A stretch of DNA of 51,702 nucleotides from Candidatus Gastranaerophilales bacterium (GTDB lineage Bacteria; Cyanobacteriota; Vampirovibrionia; Gastranaerophilales; Gastranaerophilaceae). Within the stretch, counting starts at the first letter, position 1. Every line of letters starts with the position of its first letter. The DNA lies in NCBI GenBank assembly GCA_944325315.1, contig CALVAA010000013.1:1-51702 (forward strand), in the 5' to 3' direction. The notes under the pieces were generated by a model. The model worked only from the letters and a program-made list of their open reading frames with translations. It had not been told where the DNA came from and made no database searches. Below are positions 51,602 through 51,702 of the stretch, one piece after another. The position numbers and the translations under genes are program-made.

Positions 51602-51649
51602 AAGACTTTTCAACCCCTAAAAGTCTTAACATTTTGCATAAAATGTTAA
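51602..51649. repeat. Two adjacent hairpins downstream of the ROK gene
   Basis: AAGACTTTT/AAAAGTCTT (51602-51610, 51619-51627) and TTAACATTTT/AAAATGTTAA (51626-51635, 51640-51649; four-base loop GCAT) are perfect inverted repeats end to end. No T run follows, so termination is uncertain; they may end the nanE-ROK transcript or be a protein-binding site. Confidence 0.6.
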
Positions 51650-51702
51650 ACAGAATTTGAATTATTTGTGCTTATATTACTTATTGTTATAGTACCACAA
51701 AT

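Noticed and set aside
1..51702. CRISPR arrays, insertion sequences, prophage or restriction-modification modules
   Set aside because: No regularly spaced repeats, transposase motifs, phage structural genes or methyltransferase motifs were seen among the readable genes.

Overview
This is an AT-rich (roughly 30% GC by eye), densely packed bacterial chromosome segment with about 46 intact protein genes, two tRNA genes, one tRNA-like relic and one frameshifted pseudogene. No 16S rRNA is present, so placement is inference. Low GC, a fermentative anaerobe's enzymes (ADP-forming acetate-CoA ligase, a probable (Re)-type citrate synthase), FliA with two short flagellins, Tad/Flp-type CpaE and CpaF, a TatD-linked radical SAM protein and several exported proteins of unknown family best fit the non-photosynthetic gut sister lineage of Cyanobacteria (Melainabacteria/Vampirovibrionia, order Gastranaerophilales).

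Layout. 1-950: gene-poor stretch with short repeats, tRNA-Met(CAU) and a broken tRNA-Met-like copy. 951-5876 (minus): small Cys/His/Met-rich membrane protein, hisB, a HisC-HAD fusion, an exported protein, a LysM protein and a double-HTH regulator. 6002-12640: pth, an unknown protein, a frameshifted crcB with its membrane-protein partner, then citrate synthase-like gene, miaB and serC. 12652-16849 (minus operon): CsaB-like pyruvyl transferase, a HisA-HisI-HisE triple fusion, hisD and a DUF374 acyltransferase. 16927-23945: SDR plus B12-type radical SAM pair, ZIP transporter (minus), secreted coiled-coil protein, fliA, tpiA, tRNA-Thr(CGU), radA. 23942-31936 (minus): ten tightly spaced genes mixing isoprenoid (ispD), thiamine (thiL), shikimate (aroQ), riboflavin (ribD), pilus-type ATPases (cpaF-like, cpaE-like), pncC, an exported protein and a YhaM-like nuclease. 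32017-36351: ADP-forming acetate-CoA ligase, radical SAM, a 54-residue ribbon-helix-helix protein divergent from a second pyruvyl transferase. 36320-40452 (minus): envelope operon spoIID-like, murJ, tsaC, small exported protein. 40524-45848: MFS transporter, Ca/Na exchanger (minus), nrnA, YihY, nagZ. 45913-49392: two flagellin genes facing away from each other on the two sides of dnaB, with 3' halves 601/602 identical. 49522-51577: Cys-rich prepilin, nanE and a ROK kinase.

Working together: the histidine genes here supply IGP dehydratase, aminotransferase plus probable histidinol-phosphatase, dehydrogenase, and the HisI/HisE/HisA steps; hisG, hisF and hisH are not in the window. MurJ, SpoIID, NagZ and LysM serve peptidoglycan. 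NanE plus the ROK kinase suggest amino-sugar or sialic-acid use.

Most notable points: a recurring promoter geometry in which a -10 hexamer ends 6-7 nt before the start codon with no Shine-Dalgarno, implying leaderless mRNAs for about nine genes; the inverted flagellin pair with near-perfect gene conversion and structured leaders; two unusual histidine-enzyme fusions; a CpaF-like protein lacking its catalytic signatures; an unlisted small RHH gene with tandem operator-like repeats; a Cys-rich prepilin; and the crcB and tRNA relics. I saw no complete new defence or mobile system.
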